A DNA stretch of 64,000 bases from Noviherbaspirillum sp. UKPF54. GTDB taxonomy: Bacteria; Pseudomonadota; Gammaproteobacteria; Burkholderiales; Burkholderiaceae_D. The stretch is from NCBI RefSeq assembly GCF_007874125.1, contig NZ_CP040128.1, positions 744,001-808,000 on the forward strand, written 5' to 3'. Below are positions 9,037 through 21,400 of this stretch, one piece after another; position 1 is the first letter of the stretch; every line of letters begins with the position of its first letter. The position numbers were made by a program, and so were the translations under genes. The notes under the pieces are model-generated. The model saw nothing but the letters and a program-made list of their open reading frames with translations, made no database searches and had not been told where the DNA came from.

Positions 9037-9516
9037 CTAGCAACCCAACTCGCGGAATTGTTGCCTCAAATAAAGAAGGCGAGCTTGGATAGTTGAGCGT
9101 GTTTCTGCTGTGGCCATTGCTTCCTCTCGTTCAAGAGACGGAATGTTGGTATCTAGTCTCTTGCATTCGTGCTGCGCCTCAGGCCTTAGTCTCGTGCGAC
9201 GTCCGAATATATCAAATTGCTTTGCATTCATCCCAGTGATTGGGCGAATCGCCTCCGCAAAAGCTTCACGATTCTGCTCATGACGAACGTCTTTCCCAGT
9301 TAATTGGCGTCCAGAATAGGAGTTGGCACCGCGGGCTGGCTCTACGTCGATTCTCTCTGCTCCCTTGCACGGAGCATCCGAATATACCGTGGCACCATTA
9401 ACTGTGCACTTAAAAACAGTCCGAGACGGAGCTGGGAGCTGCTGCGCAAAGACCATAGCTGAGCTGATAGTGAGAGTCAGGTTAATGGCAGCGGCAATTA
9501 CGGAATTTTTATTCAT
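9037..9516 (-). CDS. Secreted DUF4124-type protein
   Basis: About 159 residues. A signal peptide (MNKNSVIAAAINLTLTISS then AMVFAQ, cleavage after about residue 24) is followed by the DUF4124-like element VFKCTVNGATVYSDAPCKGA, a small disulfide-bearing fold common in Burkholderiales periplasmic proteins. The rest is charged and helical, ending in Cys. The frame extends 7 codons further upstream (to 9537), but the shorter start gives the cleaner signal peptide. It lies between tRNA-Ser and an integrase remnant and may be cargo of an old insertion. Function unknown. Confidence 0.7.
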   Translation of the reverse strand: MNKNSVIAAAINLTLTISSAMVFAQQLPAPSRTVFKCTVNGATVYSDAPCKGAERIDVEPARGANSYSGRQLTGKDVRHEQNREAFAEAIRPITGMNAKQFDIFGRRTRLRPEAQHECKRLDTNIPSLEREEAMATAETRSTIQARLLYLRQQFRELGC

Positions 9517-9590
9517 TAGATAATGATTTTCTTGCATGTGCTGTATAGCAAGATTAAACAGCGTTCACGCAGCCCCCGCCTATCCCATAT

Positions 9591-9974
9591 TCAAGGGAGG
9601 GCAAAGTCGTAACGTAACGGCTTCACAAGTTCTGGCTTGCGACGATAAACCCTGTCGGTCAGGCGGCTCTCGGCATGGGAGAGCAGGGCACGGGCGTGTT
9701 CCAGCGTTGCTGCATCGCGTGCGCATTTGGCCCAGAGGTCGTGCTCGGTGAAACGCTCTTGCACCTTGGTTTCACTTAGCACCAGGCTCATAAAGCCGCG
9801 CGAGATTGAGTCCCACCCACCAGCGCGGCCGCTTTCCTCGTCGTAATAGTATTCGCCTAAGCGATTGCAGAACAGAAGCGGTGAGAATCGCAATGGCCGC
9901 ACCTTTTTTGCTAGCCGGACAGCCTCGCGTAGTTCATCCTGATGTGCCCCATTCGTAGTGCCAAGGGGCTTCAA
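9591..9974 (-). pseudogene. Decayed tyrosine integrase, C-terminal fragment
   Basis: The 127-residue frame matches only the last third of a phage-type tyrosine recombinase: a RFSPLLFCNR region, RFTEHDLWAKCARDAATLEHARALL where the HxxR box should be, and LLSHAESRLTDRVYRRKP containing the late His and nucleophile Tyr. The first catalytic Arg and the whole N-terminal half are missing, and the box I histidine context is altered, so it is not functional. The minus-strand frames upstream (about 9975-10160) look like eroded coding sequence with stops. It sits just beyond tRNA-Ser, so it is probably the remnant of an element that once used that tRNA. Confidence 0.7.
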
Positions 9975-10214
9975 GGAAAGTCCAGTTCAAAACCTGAAAT
10001 TCTTTCCTGCTCGCCGCCCTCGAACAGGATGCATGTGGCGAAGGCATTCGTTTCCACCTACAGCTTGCGGTGCGACAGATTGGAAGTGATGAGCGTCTTG
10101 GTCACGCAGCCGCGTTTGCCATTCTGTTGTGATCCGGCGGAGGTCGAATAATGACGAAATGTTATCGATTGCTGCGCCTGCGCGTAACGAAAATAAAAAT
10201 CTTTAGAAAAACCC

Positions 10215-10243
10215 TTGCGCACTGGATTTTGGCTTGCTATAGT
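10215..10243 (+). promoter_or_regulatory. rRNA operon promoter
   Basis: -35 TTGCGC (10215-10220), 17-base spacer and -10 TATAGT (10238-10243), followed by the GC-rich discriminator TCGCCTCCC. Such a discriminator is typical of stringently controlled rRNA promoters. The 16S gene starts about 255 bases downstream. Confidence 0.75.
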
Positions 10244-10303
10244 TCGCCTCCCGTCGCGCAACGCAGCGAACAAAACGATTCGAAAGCGGCGACGGCAGGA
10301 CAA

Positions 10304-10315
10304 GTTCTTTAACAA
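10304..10315 (+). promoter_or_regulatory. boxA antitermination site in the 16S leader
   Basis: GTTCTTTAACAA matches the boxA consensus bound by NusB/S10 in rRNA antitermination. A second copy is in the 23S leader at 12318-12329. Confidence 0.8.
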
Positions 10316-10322
10316 GTAACAG

Positions 10323-10342
10323 CCGATAAGTGTGGGCGCTTG
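10323..10342 (+). other. 5' arm of the 16S processing stem
   Basis: CCGATAAGTGTGGGCGCTTG pairs with 12050-12069 (CAAGCG..CACACTTATCGG) with only G-U wobbles in the middle. The arms flank 16S and form the expected RNase III substrate. Confidence 0.7.
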
Positions 10343-10497
10343 GTGGGCGTGCGGCGGTGGCGGAAGCTGCCGAAGCTCAAAGCATATCAAGTGCTCGCAA
10401 GAAATACAGGTAAGTTCGCAAGAACGGACCTAGTCAGTATTTTGAGTGAGCGACGGTTCTTAGGAACCTGCCGGTAAAACGGCACAAAACAGGAATT

Positions 10498-12031
<1,534 letters not shown>

Positions 12032-12091
12032 GAGTATCCGCGCAGAAATCAAGCGTTCACACTTATCGGTGTGTTATTCGAGAACAGCAAT

Positions 12092-12168
12092 AGGTCTGTA
12101 GCTCAGCTGGTTAGAGCACTACCTTGACATGGTAGGGGTCGTTGGTTCGAGTCCAATCAGACCTACCA
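12092..12168 (+). tRNA. tRNA-Val (GAC) in the rRNA spacer
   Basis: A 77-base cloverleaf with acceptor AGGTCTG/CAGACCT, anticodon stem CTACC/GGTAG and loop TTGACAT, so the anticodon is GAC (valine). The body resembles proteobacterial tRNA-Val(GAC). The usual first spacer tRNA in betaproteobacteria is tRNA-Ile(GAT), so this position is unusual. Confidence 0.93.
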
Positions 12169-12200
12169 CATTGCTGAAAAATCAAACCTAAGTTTTCGGC

Positions 12201-12276
12201 GCGGGAATAGCTCAGTTGGTAGAGCGCAACCTTGCCAAGGTTGAGGTCGAGAGTTCGAGACTCTTTTCCCGCTCCA
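12201..12276 (+). tRNA. tRNA-Gly (GCC) in the rRNA spacer
   Basis: A 76-base cloverleaf with acceptor GCGGGAA/TTCCCGC, anticodon loop TTGCCAA giving GCC (glycine) and encoded CCA. Perfect 11-base arms ATCAAACCTAA (12181-12191) and TTAGGTTTGAT (12282-12292) enclose it and would form a processing stem. The usual second spacer tRNA is tRNA-Ala(TGC). Confidence 0.94.
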
Positions 12277-12317
12277 TGTATTTAGGTTTGATCTTTTACG
12301 ATCGATAGGCTGTTTTT

Positions 12318-12329
12318 GTTCTTTAACAA
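12318..12329 (+). promoter_or_regulatory. boxA in the 23S leader
   Basis: GTTCTTTAACAA, identical to the copy before 16S, between the spacer tRNAs and 23S. Confidence 0.8.
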
Positions 12330-12529
12330 TCTGGAAGAAGTAGTAAAGATTTATCAGTTGGAGCTGATATGTTGTGATGACGTATTGGTGACGACTGGTG
12401 GGTTGTGATTGTATCAATCATTAGTATGAAAGAGTTCTCGCAAGTAGAAATACGAGCGACAAGTTCTGGAATACGGCACGCAAACTCAAGCTCTATAGCG
12501 TTTCTTGCAAGAGAAGCTAACGTTATAGG

Positions 12530-15404
<2,875 letters not shown>

Positions 15405-15548
15405 ATAACCTTAGCAGGTATAGGCAAGTAAGCGTGTGAATGACTGATTCATCACACCCGCCAAAATTTGTAGTACCCCTGATTGCTACTTCTTTCCAGA
15501 TTGGGCCGTTTGTTGCAGCAACCGCTGAACAACCGGCTTTACAAGTTA

Positions 15549-15664
15549 TGCCTGATGACCATAGCGAGTTGGTACCACCCCTTCCCATCCCGAACAGGAC
15601 CGTGAAACGACTTCGCGCCGATGATAGTGCTGCAACCAGTGTGAAAGTAGGTTATCGTCAGGCT
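15549..15664 (+). rRNA. rrf: 5S ribosomal RNA
   Basis: About 116 bases starting TGCCTGATGACC, with the CCATCCCGAACAGGACCGTG block and a complementary 3' end (TCAGGC). It follows 23S by about 145 bases. Confidence 0.95.
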
Positions 15665-15673
15665 TGTTACCCA

Positions 15674-15713
15674 AAAACGCCCCCAGCATCCAACTGCTCG
15701 GGGCGTTTTGCTT
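15674..15713 (+). terminator. rRNA operon terminator
   Basis: AAAACGCCCC (15674-15683) pairs with GGGGCGTTTT (15700-15709), followed by GCTTT. Confidence 0.88.
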
Positions 15714-15932
15714 TGTGCGGCCGGTTGGTGTGCGTGTCTCGACGGCAATGACCATTTAGGATCGTCTAAAGCGATTCAATGGTAAGAACAGAAGGTCCGC
15801 AACCAGTTGGATAGCGCCCATTTCTCCCATGTTCAGGCAGAAGCGGTCCATTGAAGAACCGCGTAACGTCAAGAGGGGGGCTTCTGGTGCCCATCAGTTC
15901 TGCGCCGGGCTGCCCGACGCGAAACTCGGCGT

Positions 15933-16751
15933 TTAGGCTGCTATAGCGGAATCAACAGTAATGGGTAAATAATCCCCGTATCCGTCGGGCCATGCAGTCA
16001 GAATTTCGAAGCCGTATTCGGTAACCGCCACCATATGCTCCCACTGTGCCGACAGAGAGCGGTCCTTGGTCACTACCGTCCACCCGTCACTCAGCTGCTT
16101 TATATCTGGCTTGCCGGCGTTAAGCATTGGCTCGACTGTGAAGATCATTCCAGGCTTGAGCGTCAGGCCGGTACTCGGTCGGCCATAGTGCAGAACGTCG
16201 GGTTCGTCGTGATAGATCGTCCCGATACCATGGCCGCCGTATTCGCGTACCACGCTGAATCCCGCCTTGCGAGCAACAGTCTGGATGGCATGACCGATGT
16301 CGCCTAACGTTGCACCGGGGCGTACTGCAAGAATGCCGGCACGCATTGCTTCGTAAGTCGTGCGTACTAGCCGCTTGGCAAACACTCCCGGCTCACCGAC
16401 AAAGTACATACGGCTGGTATCGCCAAACCAGCCATCCTTGATGACAGCAACATCGATATTGATGATGTCGCCATCCTGCAAACGCTTATTGGAAGGGATT
16501 CCGTGGCAGACAACGTGGTTGACAGAGGTGCAGACTGTCTTGGGAAAACCGTTGTAGCCCACGTTCGCAGGGATGGCCTTCAATTCATTGACGATGTAGT
16601 CATGGCAAATTCTGTCGAGTTCGTCCGTGGTAATGCCCGGCTTGACATGCTCGGCGAGCATCCTGAGTACCTGCGCCGCTAGCGTGCCAGCGTGTCGCGC
16701 CATCCCGATCTCCGCCTCTGAGCGGATGGGCACCCCGCTCCTGATCGTCAT
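15933..16751 (-). CDS. map: Type I methionine aminopeptidase paired with ParD-like gene
   Basis: Removes N-terminal methionine from nascent proteins. The 272-residue chain has all five metal ligands (D100 in NIDV, D111 in FGDTS, H174 in YGGHGIG, E207 in FTVEPML, E238 in QWEHM) and H83 in VVCHGIP, so it should be active. The gene overlaps the stop of a ParD-like gene by 4 bases (ATGA), implying translational coupling. The operator-like palindrome upstream of the pair suggests autoregulation. It is not next to rpsB, where the housekeeping map copy usually lies, so it is probably a second Map. The stretch between it and the rRNA terminator (15714-15932) holds nothing I can identify. Confidence 0.93.
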   Translation of the reverse strand: MTIRSGVPIRSEAEIGMARHAGTLAAQVLRMLAEHVKPGITTDELDRICHDYIVNELKAIPANVGYNGFPKTVCTSVNHVVCHGIPSNKRLQDGDIINIDVAVIKDGWFGDTSRMYFVGEPGVFAKRLVRTTYEAMRAGILAVRPGATLGDIGHAIQTVARKAGFSVVREYGGHGIGTIYHDEPDVLHYGRPSTGLTLKPGMIFTVEPMLNAGKPDIKQLSDGWTVVTKDRSLSAQWEHMVAVTEYGFEILTAWPDGYGDYLPITVDSAIAA

Positions 16752-16981
16752 GCTGCCTCCGGCTCGGCCGCAGGATGGACAGTTGTAATACTAAGATCCC
16801 CGGACTGATGCGCTCTGATCAGCAACTGGCAGATCTCGCCATAGCTCAAGTTGGGGTTGAGTTCCGCCAGCATGCCAACTCGAAGCCAGTGTTCGGCTTG
16901 CGCATTAATTGAGCGGCTGAGCGCAGCGCTGGTCGAACGGAGGCTTTCGTGCATCTGTTCGGAGATTTTCAGAATTCCCAT
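16748..16981 (-). CDS. ParD-like antitoxin-family protein
   Basis: A 77-residue protein. Residues 1-50 (MGILKISEQMHESLRSTSAA then LSRSINAQAEHWLRVGMLAE) have the ribbon-helix-helix pattern of the ParD-like family, with the second part carrying NLSYGEICQLL. The family is named for similarity to ParD antitoxins. Here the position normally taken by the toxin gene is occupied by methionine aminopeptidase, overlapping by 4 bases. A perfect inverted repeat lies 12 bases upstream of the start, as expected for an autorepressor. Whether it restrains Map, binds DNA, or both is not shown by the sequence. Confidence 0.8.
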   Translation of the reverse strand: MGILKISEQMHESLRSTSAALSRSINAQAEHWLRVGMLAELNPNLSYGEICQLLIRAHQSGDLSITTVHPAAEPEAA

Positions 16982-16992
16982 CTTTCACACTG

Positions 16993-17022
16993 AGTATATG
17001 AATTGTAGTCGGTTCATATACT
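16993..17022 (-). promoter_or_regulatory. Palindromic operator upstream of parD-like/map
   Basis: AGTATATGAA (16993-17002) and TTCATATACT (17013-17022) are perfect 10-base arms around a 10-base spacer, so equivalent bases lie 20 bases apart, two helical turns. The position directly before the ParD-like start fits an autoregulatory site for a ribbon-helix-helix dimer pair. Confidence 0.7.
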
Positions 17023-17667
17023 ATCATGTTGCCAGATCGACTGGCGGGTCTCCGCTCTCAAGAAAGCCGCAAGTCTGCTGAGGGGCGACTGCAGCCTGTC
17101 AATCGGAAATCTTTTGGGGCTGCTTGTTTTCCCTAGCCGGCCATTCAAAATGGGGCATCACCCAGTTGAGAGCGGTGGCATGCAGTACTTTGCTCGCTCG
17201 GCAAGGAGCACCCAGCCAACTAAGAGTGGCCGATACTGTAATTCCGAGGTGCAGGCGATGCCCAAAATAATCAAATAACAGGCTTATATGCGGCAATCAA
17301 TTTTTTCAAAGAGGCAACGTTCCGTTCGCCGCATGTGGGCGAATAGCTCAAAGCCAGAGAGGTAGCCGCCGGTGCATCCAAATCTCCAGTAGGTCAGTCA
17401 CATGGCTCGCGACTTTCGGTCGTCTTGCGGCCTCCATTCTTCCCTATTTTTCCCTGTTTCAGGCGGTTCAGTTTCATGGGCGCTCGGAAGAACGAAGCCG
17501 TGGAACGAACTTTCCACATTGTGCCGAATATTGAAGGCGCGCGGCGAGGGCGGAGATTTCATTCCAAGTTAAGTAGATATCTCCCCTCAGCTTGAGCAAC
17601 TGACGGAGCGCCTTGAATAATGCAAGACCAACATGTTTGACGCAGAGCGTATAGCGGCATAAAATCG
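17023..17667. other. Long intergenic stretch without a supported gene
   Basis: No frame here has a convincing ribosome site or recognised motif. A minus-strand frame at 17099-17296 has some protein-like character at its C-terminal end (HATALNWVMPHFEWP), which may be a relic of an older gene, but I cannot place it. Confidence 0.4.
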
Positions 17668-17689
17668 TTGACATATCAATCGTTGATTG
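17668..17689 (+). promoter_or_regulatory. Promoter and operator-like repeats before the MFS gene
   Basis: A perfect -35 TTGACA (17668-17673) runs into alternating half-sites: CAATC at 17677-17681, GATTG at 17685-17689 and CAATC at 17692-17696. ATCAA and TTGAT (17675-17687) form a compact palindrome. No good -10 is visible. The MarR regulator at 19382, in the same operon, is the obvious candidate to bind here. Confidence 0.5.
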
Positions 17690-17702
17690 GTCAATCGAAT
17701 CA

Positions 17703-19337
17703 ATGGAAAACGAATCTTCCCTCTCCAGCATAGCTCCTGCGGCTGTCTCCGGTGCAACACCGCATCCTGCCTCTGACGCCATGCAAGCGCAGTCTTTCCG
17801 CAAATCCCTGCTGGCCATGCTTGGCTTAGCTTTTGTCGTGATGTTGGTCGCGCTTGATCAGACGGTCGTGGGAACAGCGCTGCCGACCATCGTCGCCGAA
17901 CTCAAGGGGTTCGACCTGTACGCATGGGTCGCCACTTCCTATTTGCTGGCGTCGGTGATCACGGTGCCGATCTTCGGCCGGCTGGGTGACCATTTCGGGC
18001 GCAAGTATTTTGTTATTGCCGCTATCACAGTCTTCACCCTTGCATCGGCGCTATGCGGTGTCGCGAGCAGCATGCTGTTCCTTGTGCTGGCGCGTGGACT
18101 GCAGGGGATTGGCGGCGGCATGCTGGTTGGTACCGCCTTCGCGTCGGTGCCGGATCTTTTCCCGGAACCGCATGTCCGCCTGCGTTGGCAGGTAATGATC
18201 AGCTCGGCCTTCGGGATCGCCAACGCCATCGGTCCTTCGCTCGGCGGCTTCCTCACAGAATATGCCGGCTGGCGCAGCGTGTTTTACGTGAATTTGCCGG
18301 TGGGGTTGTTGGGTGTGTACTTTGTCGGCCGTCACATGCCGCTCATTCGCCACCACAAGCACGAGGGGCCGATGAAACTGGACTGGGCGGGCGCATTGCT
18401 GATCGCCGCCTCGCTCGGCAGCCTGCAACTGTTTGTGGAGCTGCTGCCGACGCACGGATTCAGTGGCGGCATGAGCCTGCTCGCGACTTTGAGCATAGCG
18501 GCCTTCATCGGGCTGATCTTCTGCGAAAAGCGCGCGAGCCATCCAATACTTCCGCTGGACATGTTCAGCAATCCGGCGCTGGCGTCGTTGTTTTCGCTGG
18601 CGGTACTGATGGGTTTCATCATGTTTGCGCTGATCTTTTACATGCCGCTGCTGTTGCAGGGCGGCTTCGGCCTTGCACCCAACGCTGCCGGCTTGCTGAT
18701 GACGCCGCTAGTGGTATGCATTACGGTTGGCTCCATTTCGAACAGCCGGTTGCTGACCCGCATTCCTAACCCTGCATGGATGCTGTATGCCGGCTTTGCC
18801 TTGCTGGGTTTTTCGGCCATCGGCATCACGACCCTTAAGCAGGGCACGCCGCACGCGCTGATGGCTTGTTATATGGTCGGTAGCGGGCTCGGCCTTGGTT
18901 TCGTCTTGCCGAACTTGACCATCTTCGCGCAGGAAGCAGCGGGCCGCGCGCACTTGGGCATTGCCACGGCCATGATCCAGTCCCTGCGCATGGTCGGAGG
19001 CATGGTCGGTACGGCGCTGGTCGGCACCCTGGTCAATCACATGTATGTCAGCCGCGTGCGCTCGGCACTGAACGGGGTACATGCAATGCACTGGTTCACG
19101 CATTTGAATGATCCGCAAATCCTGATCGACAAGGCGGCCCAGACGCAGTTGGCAGCGCAGCTTCATGCGATCGGCCAGGACAGTGCTGTCCTGATCGAGG
19201 TCGCGCGGTCGTCGCTGGTGTCATCGATTCACATGGGCCAGGCGCTTTCCGTCGTGGTTGCTATCATTGCGGTCTGGCAACTGCGTCGTCTGCCGCGACT
19301 GCAGTTGCGCCGTAAAACGGAACAGCCGTCGGCCTAA
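17703..19337 (+). CDS. MFS drug exporter, DHA2 (EmrB/QacA) family
   Basis: A proton-driven exporter of the inner membrane. The 544-residue chain has about 14 transmembrane segments and the family motifs LDQTVVGTALPTI (motif C/D1 region of TM1), GRLGDHFGRKYF (motif A between TM2 and TM3) and GGMLVGTAFAS. No adaptor (EmrA-type) gene accompanies it. It is followed 44 bases later by a MarR regulator, a common arrangement for inducible multidrug export. No ribosome site precedes 17703; an internal ATG at 17781 just before TM1 is an alternative. The substrate is unknown. Confidence 0.88.
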   Translation: MENESSLSSIAPAAVSGATPHPASDAMQAQSFRKSLLAMLGLAFVVMLVALDQTVVGTALPTIVAELKGFDLYAWVATSYLLASVITVPIFGRLGDHFGRKYFVIAAITVFTLASALCGVASSMLFLVLARGLQGIGGGMLVGTAFASVPDLFPEPHVRLRWQVMISSAFGIANAIGPSLGGFLTEYAGWRSVFYVNLPVGLLGVYFVGRHMPLIRHHKHEGPMKLDWAGALLIAASLGSLQLFVELLPTHGFSGGMSLLATLSIAAFIGLIFCEKRASHPILPLDMFSNPALASLFSLAVLMGFIMFALIFYMPLLLQGGFGLAPNAAGLLMTPLVVCITVGSISNSRLLTRIPNPAWMLYAGFALLGFSAIGITTLKQGTPHALMACYMVGSGLGLGFVLPNLTIFAQEAAGRAHLGIATAMIQSLRMVGGMVGTALVGTLVNHMYVSRVRSALNGVHAMHWFTHLNDPQILIDKAAQTQLAAQLHAIGQDSAVLIEVARSSLVSSIHMGQALSVVVAIIAVWQLRRLPRLQLRRKTEQPSA

Positions 19338-19381
19338 TCCGCATGGCAGGCGCGTCATCCAACACTAACGAGGAAAAGAGC

Positions 19382-19846
19382 ATGATCGAAGCAGCAGAAC
19401 AATTGAAAGTGCTCCAGCAGCTCGGTCGCACCTACCGCGCTTTTATGTCCGCCTATGAAAAGGAAGTCGGACATTGTCTTCCGCGCTGGAAGGTGATGCT
19501 GCATTTGTATAACAAACACGAACCCTGTCCCCAGAAACAGCTCGGCGATGCGTCGCATATGGACCCAGGGGCGCTGTCGCGGCAGCTCGTAACGCTCGAA
19601 GCGCTGGGCTGGATTGCGCGCAGCACTGACCAGCAAGACAAGCGGATCACCAATGTCTCTCTCACTCAACAAGGCAAACAGCAGGTCGAGCAAAGCCTGC
19701 CAAGGCGTGTGGCGTTCATTGAACGTACTTTGGGCGACCTCCCGGAAGAACAATTGCGCCAACTGATGGATTCCTTGCTACAGCTCGAAACCCGCTTCAA
19801 TGCAACCGCCAAACAGCAAGCGACACCGGAAGACACGCCTGCCTGA
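19382..19846 (+). CDS. MarR-family regulator of the MFS exporter
   Basis: A 154-residue winged-helix protein. The region KQLGDASHMDPGALSRQLVTLEALGWIARSTDQQDKRIT is the DNA-binding helix-turn-helix plus wing, with the conserved D-x-R pattern. The start at 19382 is supported by GAGGAAA 8 bases upstream; the frame extends to 19343 without such a site. It is co-directional with the exporter and probably represses it through the repeats at 17675-17696. Confidence 0.87.
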   Translation: MIEAAEQLKVLQQLGRTYRAFMSAYEKEVGHCLPRWKVMLHLYNKHEPCPQKQLGDASHMDPGALSRQLVTLEALGWIARSTDQQDKRITNVSLTQQGKQQVEQSLPRRVAFIERTLGDLPEEQLRQLMDSLLQLETRFNATAKQQATPEDTPA

Positions 19847-19938
19847 CGCATCGGGAGCCACGCCCGGCGGTTCCATCTCCAAAATCACCACTGAACGGCC
19901 GATTTTATGCCGCTTACCATGATTCCTGAGGCGCTGAA

Positions 19939-20388
19939 TTGAAGACATTGCAATGTAAGGCTACTCCCGCCATGAGCGACGCACGTGAAAATGAGATAAC
20001 CGGGTTCCAATTGGATAACCCGGCGTTGGAGAGCATCGGCGTCAGTATCACGGACTGGCGCGAAGATCAGGTCGAACTCGCATTGCCGATCGTTCCGACC
20101 ATGCTCAACCGGAGTGGTGTCGTCCATGGAGGGACGATTTGCACCTTGCTGGATGCGGCCACCGGTTATGCCGGCTTGTATTCGCCGCCGGGCAAAGCGC
20201 AGTTGCATGCAGTCACGTTGTCGCTAACCTCGAATTTCCTGAGCAACGGTGTCGGCAAGCGGCTGACGGCGAAGGGCATGGTTGAACGGCGAGGCCGTTC
20301 CATTTACTTTTCACGCGCCGAGGTGTGGCTGGACGAGTCGTTGCTCGTTGCTACGGCCGTCGCGACGATGAAATATCTGAAGTCTTAA
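19939..20388 (+). CDS. PaaI-family hotdog thioesterase
   Basis: A 149-residue single-hotdog acyl-CoA thioesterase. The motif NRSGVVHGGTICTLLDAATG holds the conserved HGG and catalytic Asp of the PaaI family, and the C-terminal half (LTSNFLSNGVGKRLTAKG then RRGRSIYFSRAEV) is also typical. The start is a TTG preceded by GAGG with a 7-base gap; an ATG at 19972 is the alternative. The substrate is not evident. It stands alone between the exporter unit and the Zorya-like operon. Confidence 0.85.
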   Translation: MKTLQCKATPAMSDARENEITGFQLDNPALESIGVSITDWREDQVELALPIVPTMLNRSGVVHGGTICTLLDAATGYAGLYSPPGKAQLHAVTLSLTSNFLSNGVGKRLTAKGMVERRGRSIYFSRAEVWLDESLLVATAVATMKYLKS

Positions 20389-20478
20389 CGGGATGCCGTC
20401 GTTCCTTCAAAATAATTTTCTTTGAAGAAATTTCGCCCAGCCAAGCCGCCACCGGCGGAACTTGCATATTTTGCTCGT

Positions 20479-20507
20479 TTGAGTTCTCGACACCGCCAAG
20501 ATATAAT
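20479..20507 (+). promoter_or_regulatory. Promoter of the Zorya-like operon
   Basis: TTGAGT (20479-20484), a 17-base spacer and a perfect TATAAT (20502-20507). It predicts a leader of about 130 bases before the first gene. Confidence 0.65.
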
Positions 20508-20641
20508 CGCCGGTTCATTTCTGCCAAGAAATGACAGTCCAATGTGGCCCGGATTCGCTGGAGCAGGGCCAAAACGCGTGTTCGTGCGGATAGCGGCGGG
20601 AATTTCGTCCCCTGCCTTTTCGATCTTGAGTGCCCCTGTAT

Positions 20642-21400
20642 ATGACGCGAGTGTTGCCGCGTACCAGTTTTCACAGTTCAAAGCTCGTTCGTTGCCTCGC
20701 TGATCTGGCCATCGTCGATACTGCCGATCCCGGGAATGCGTTTGCGGAAAAACTGGGTCAATGGATTCATTTTGCCGACGCCATCGCGCTGTCGGCGGTG
20801 CACAACGACGGCAGGGCGACCCCGCCAGGATTGCGCCCCGACGCCCAAGCGGCCGCGCGCGCCGGCACCGAATTCGACCGCATTCGGGCTCTCCTGGCGG
20901 AGTCCATCGCGAAGAGCTGCTCGCCCAATCCGGGCAAGTCGCACATCAAGCTGCCCGAGCCCCGGCTCGAGTTGCCGATGGATTTCGCGGCGGCTTATGC
21001 GCCGTACCGCCGGTTTTATGAAGCGCATCAGCGCGACATGGAATTGAGCATCCAGCCCCTCAGGACCAACGTCCGGGCGGAGCTGGCGAAGGCATCGCCC
21101 AGGCTCGGGAAACTTGCGGAGCTGGATGCGACGCTGGAGAAAATCCTGCGCGATCGCGAGAGCAAATTGCTCGCGAAGGTGCCGGTGCTGCTGAAAAAGC
21201 GATTTGAGCAATTATTCACGGCGCATCAGCAGCGGCTCGCCGACACCCGGCAGGATGACAACCCGGCCGGCTGGACGCACGCTGGCGGATGGCTGGAGCG
21301 CTTTCGCGCCGACATGCAGATGCTGCTGCTGGCCGAACTGGAGCTGCGCCTGCAACCGGCCATGGGGCTCGTCGAAGCATTCAAACAAGAGACGCAATGA
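20642..21400 (+). CDS. DUF3348 protein, accessory gene of the Zorya-like operon
   Basis: A 252-residue soluble protein of the DUF3348 family, recognised by its N-terminal RTSFHSSKLVRCLADL and a helical body including LDATLEKILRDRESKLLAKV. No enzyme motif is visible. It is first in a four-gene unit and its stop overlaps the start of the MotA/TolQ-like gene (ATGA). From memory, the type III Zorya systems in the PADLOC classification add two genes (zorF, zorG) to zorAB, and I recall DUF3348 and DUF2894 as those families; this is unchecked. A GTG at 20630 is an alternative start. The region 20389-20641 holds only the promoter. Confidence 0.8.
   Translation: MTRVLPRTSFHSSKLVRCLADLAIVDTADPGNAFAEKLGQWIHFADAIALSAVHNDGRATPPGLRPDAQAAARAGTEFDRIRALLAESIAKSCSPNPGKSHIKLPEPRLELPMDFAAAYAPYRRFYEAHQRDMELSIQPLRTNVRAELAKASPRLGKLAELDATLEKILRDRESKLLAKVPVLLKKRFEQLFTAHQQRLADTRQDDNPAGWTHAGGWLERFRADMQMLLLAELELRLQPAMGLVEAFKQETQ

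Noticed and set aside
9942..10390. Overlapping frames between the integrase remnant and the rRNA leader
   Set aside because: They overlap the rRNA promoter and leader and have no supporting signals; part may be eroded coding sequence.
12092..12276. Reading the spacer tRNAs as Ile and Ala by position
   Set aside because: The anticodons GAC and GCC with intact stems show Val and Gly.
17099..17296. 65-codon minus-strand frame after the parD-like operator
   Set aside because: No ribosome site or recognised domain; at most a relic.
21289..21396. Upstream extension of the ZorA-like gene
   Set aside because: It overlaps the DUF3348 gene and lacks hydrophobic character; the ATG at 21397 gives the first membrane helix and a coupled start.
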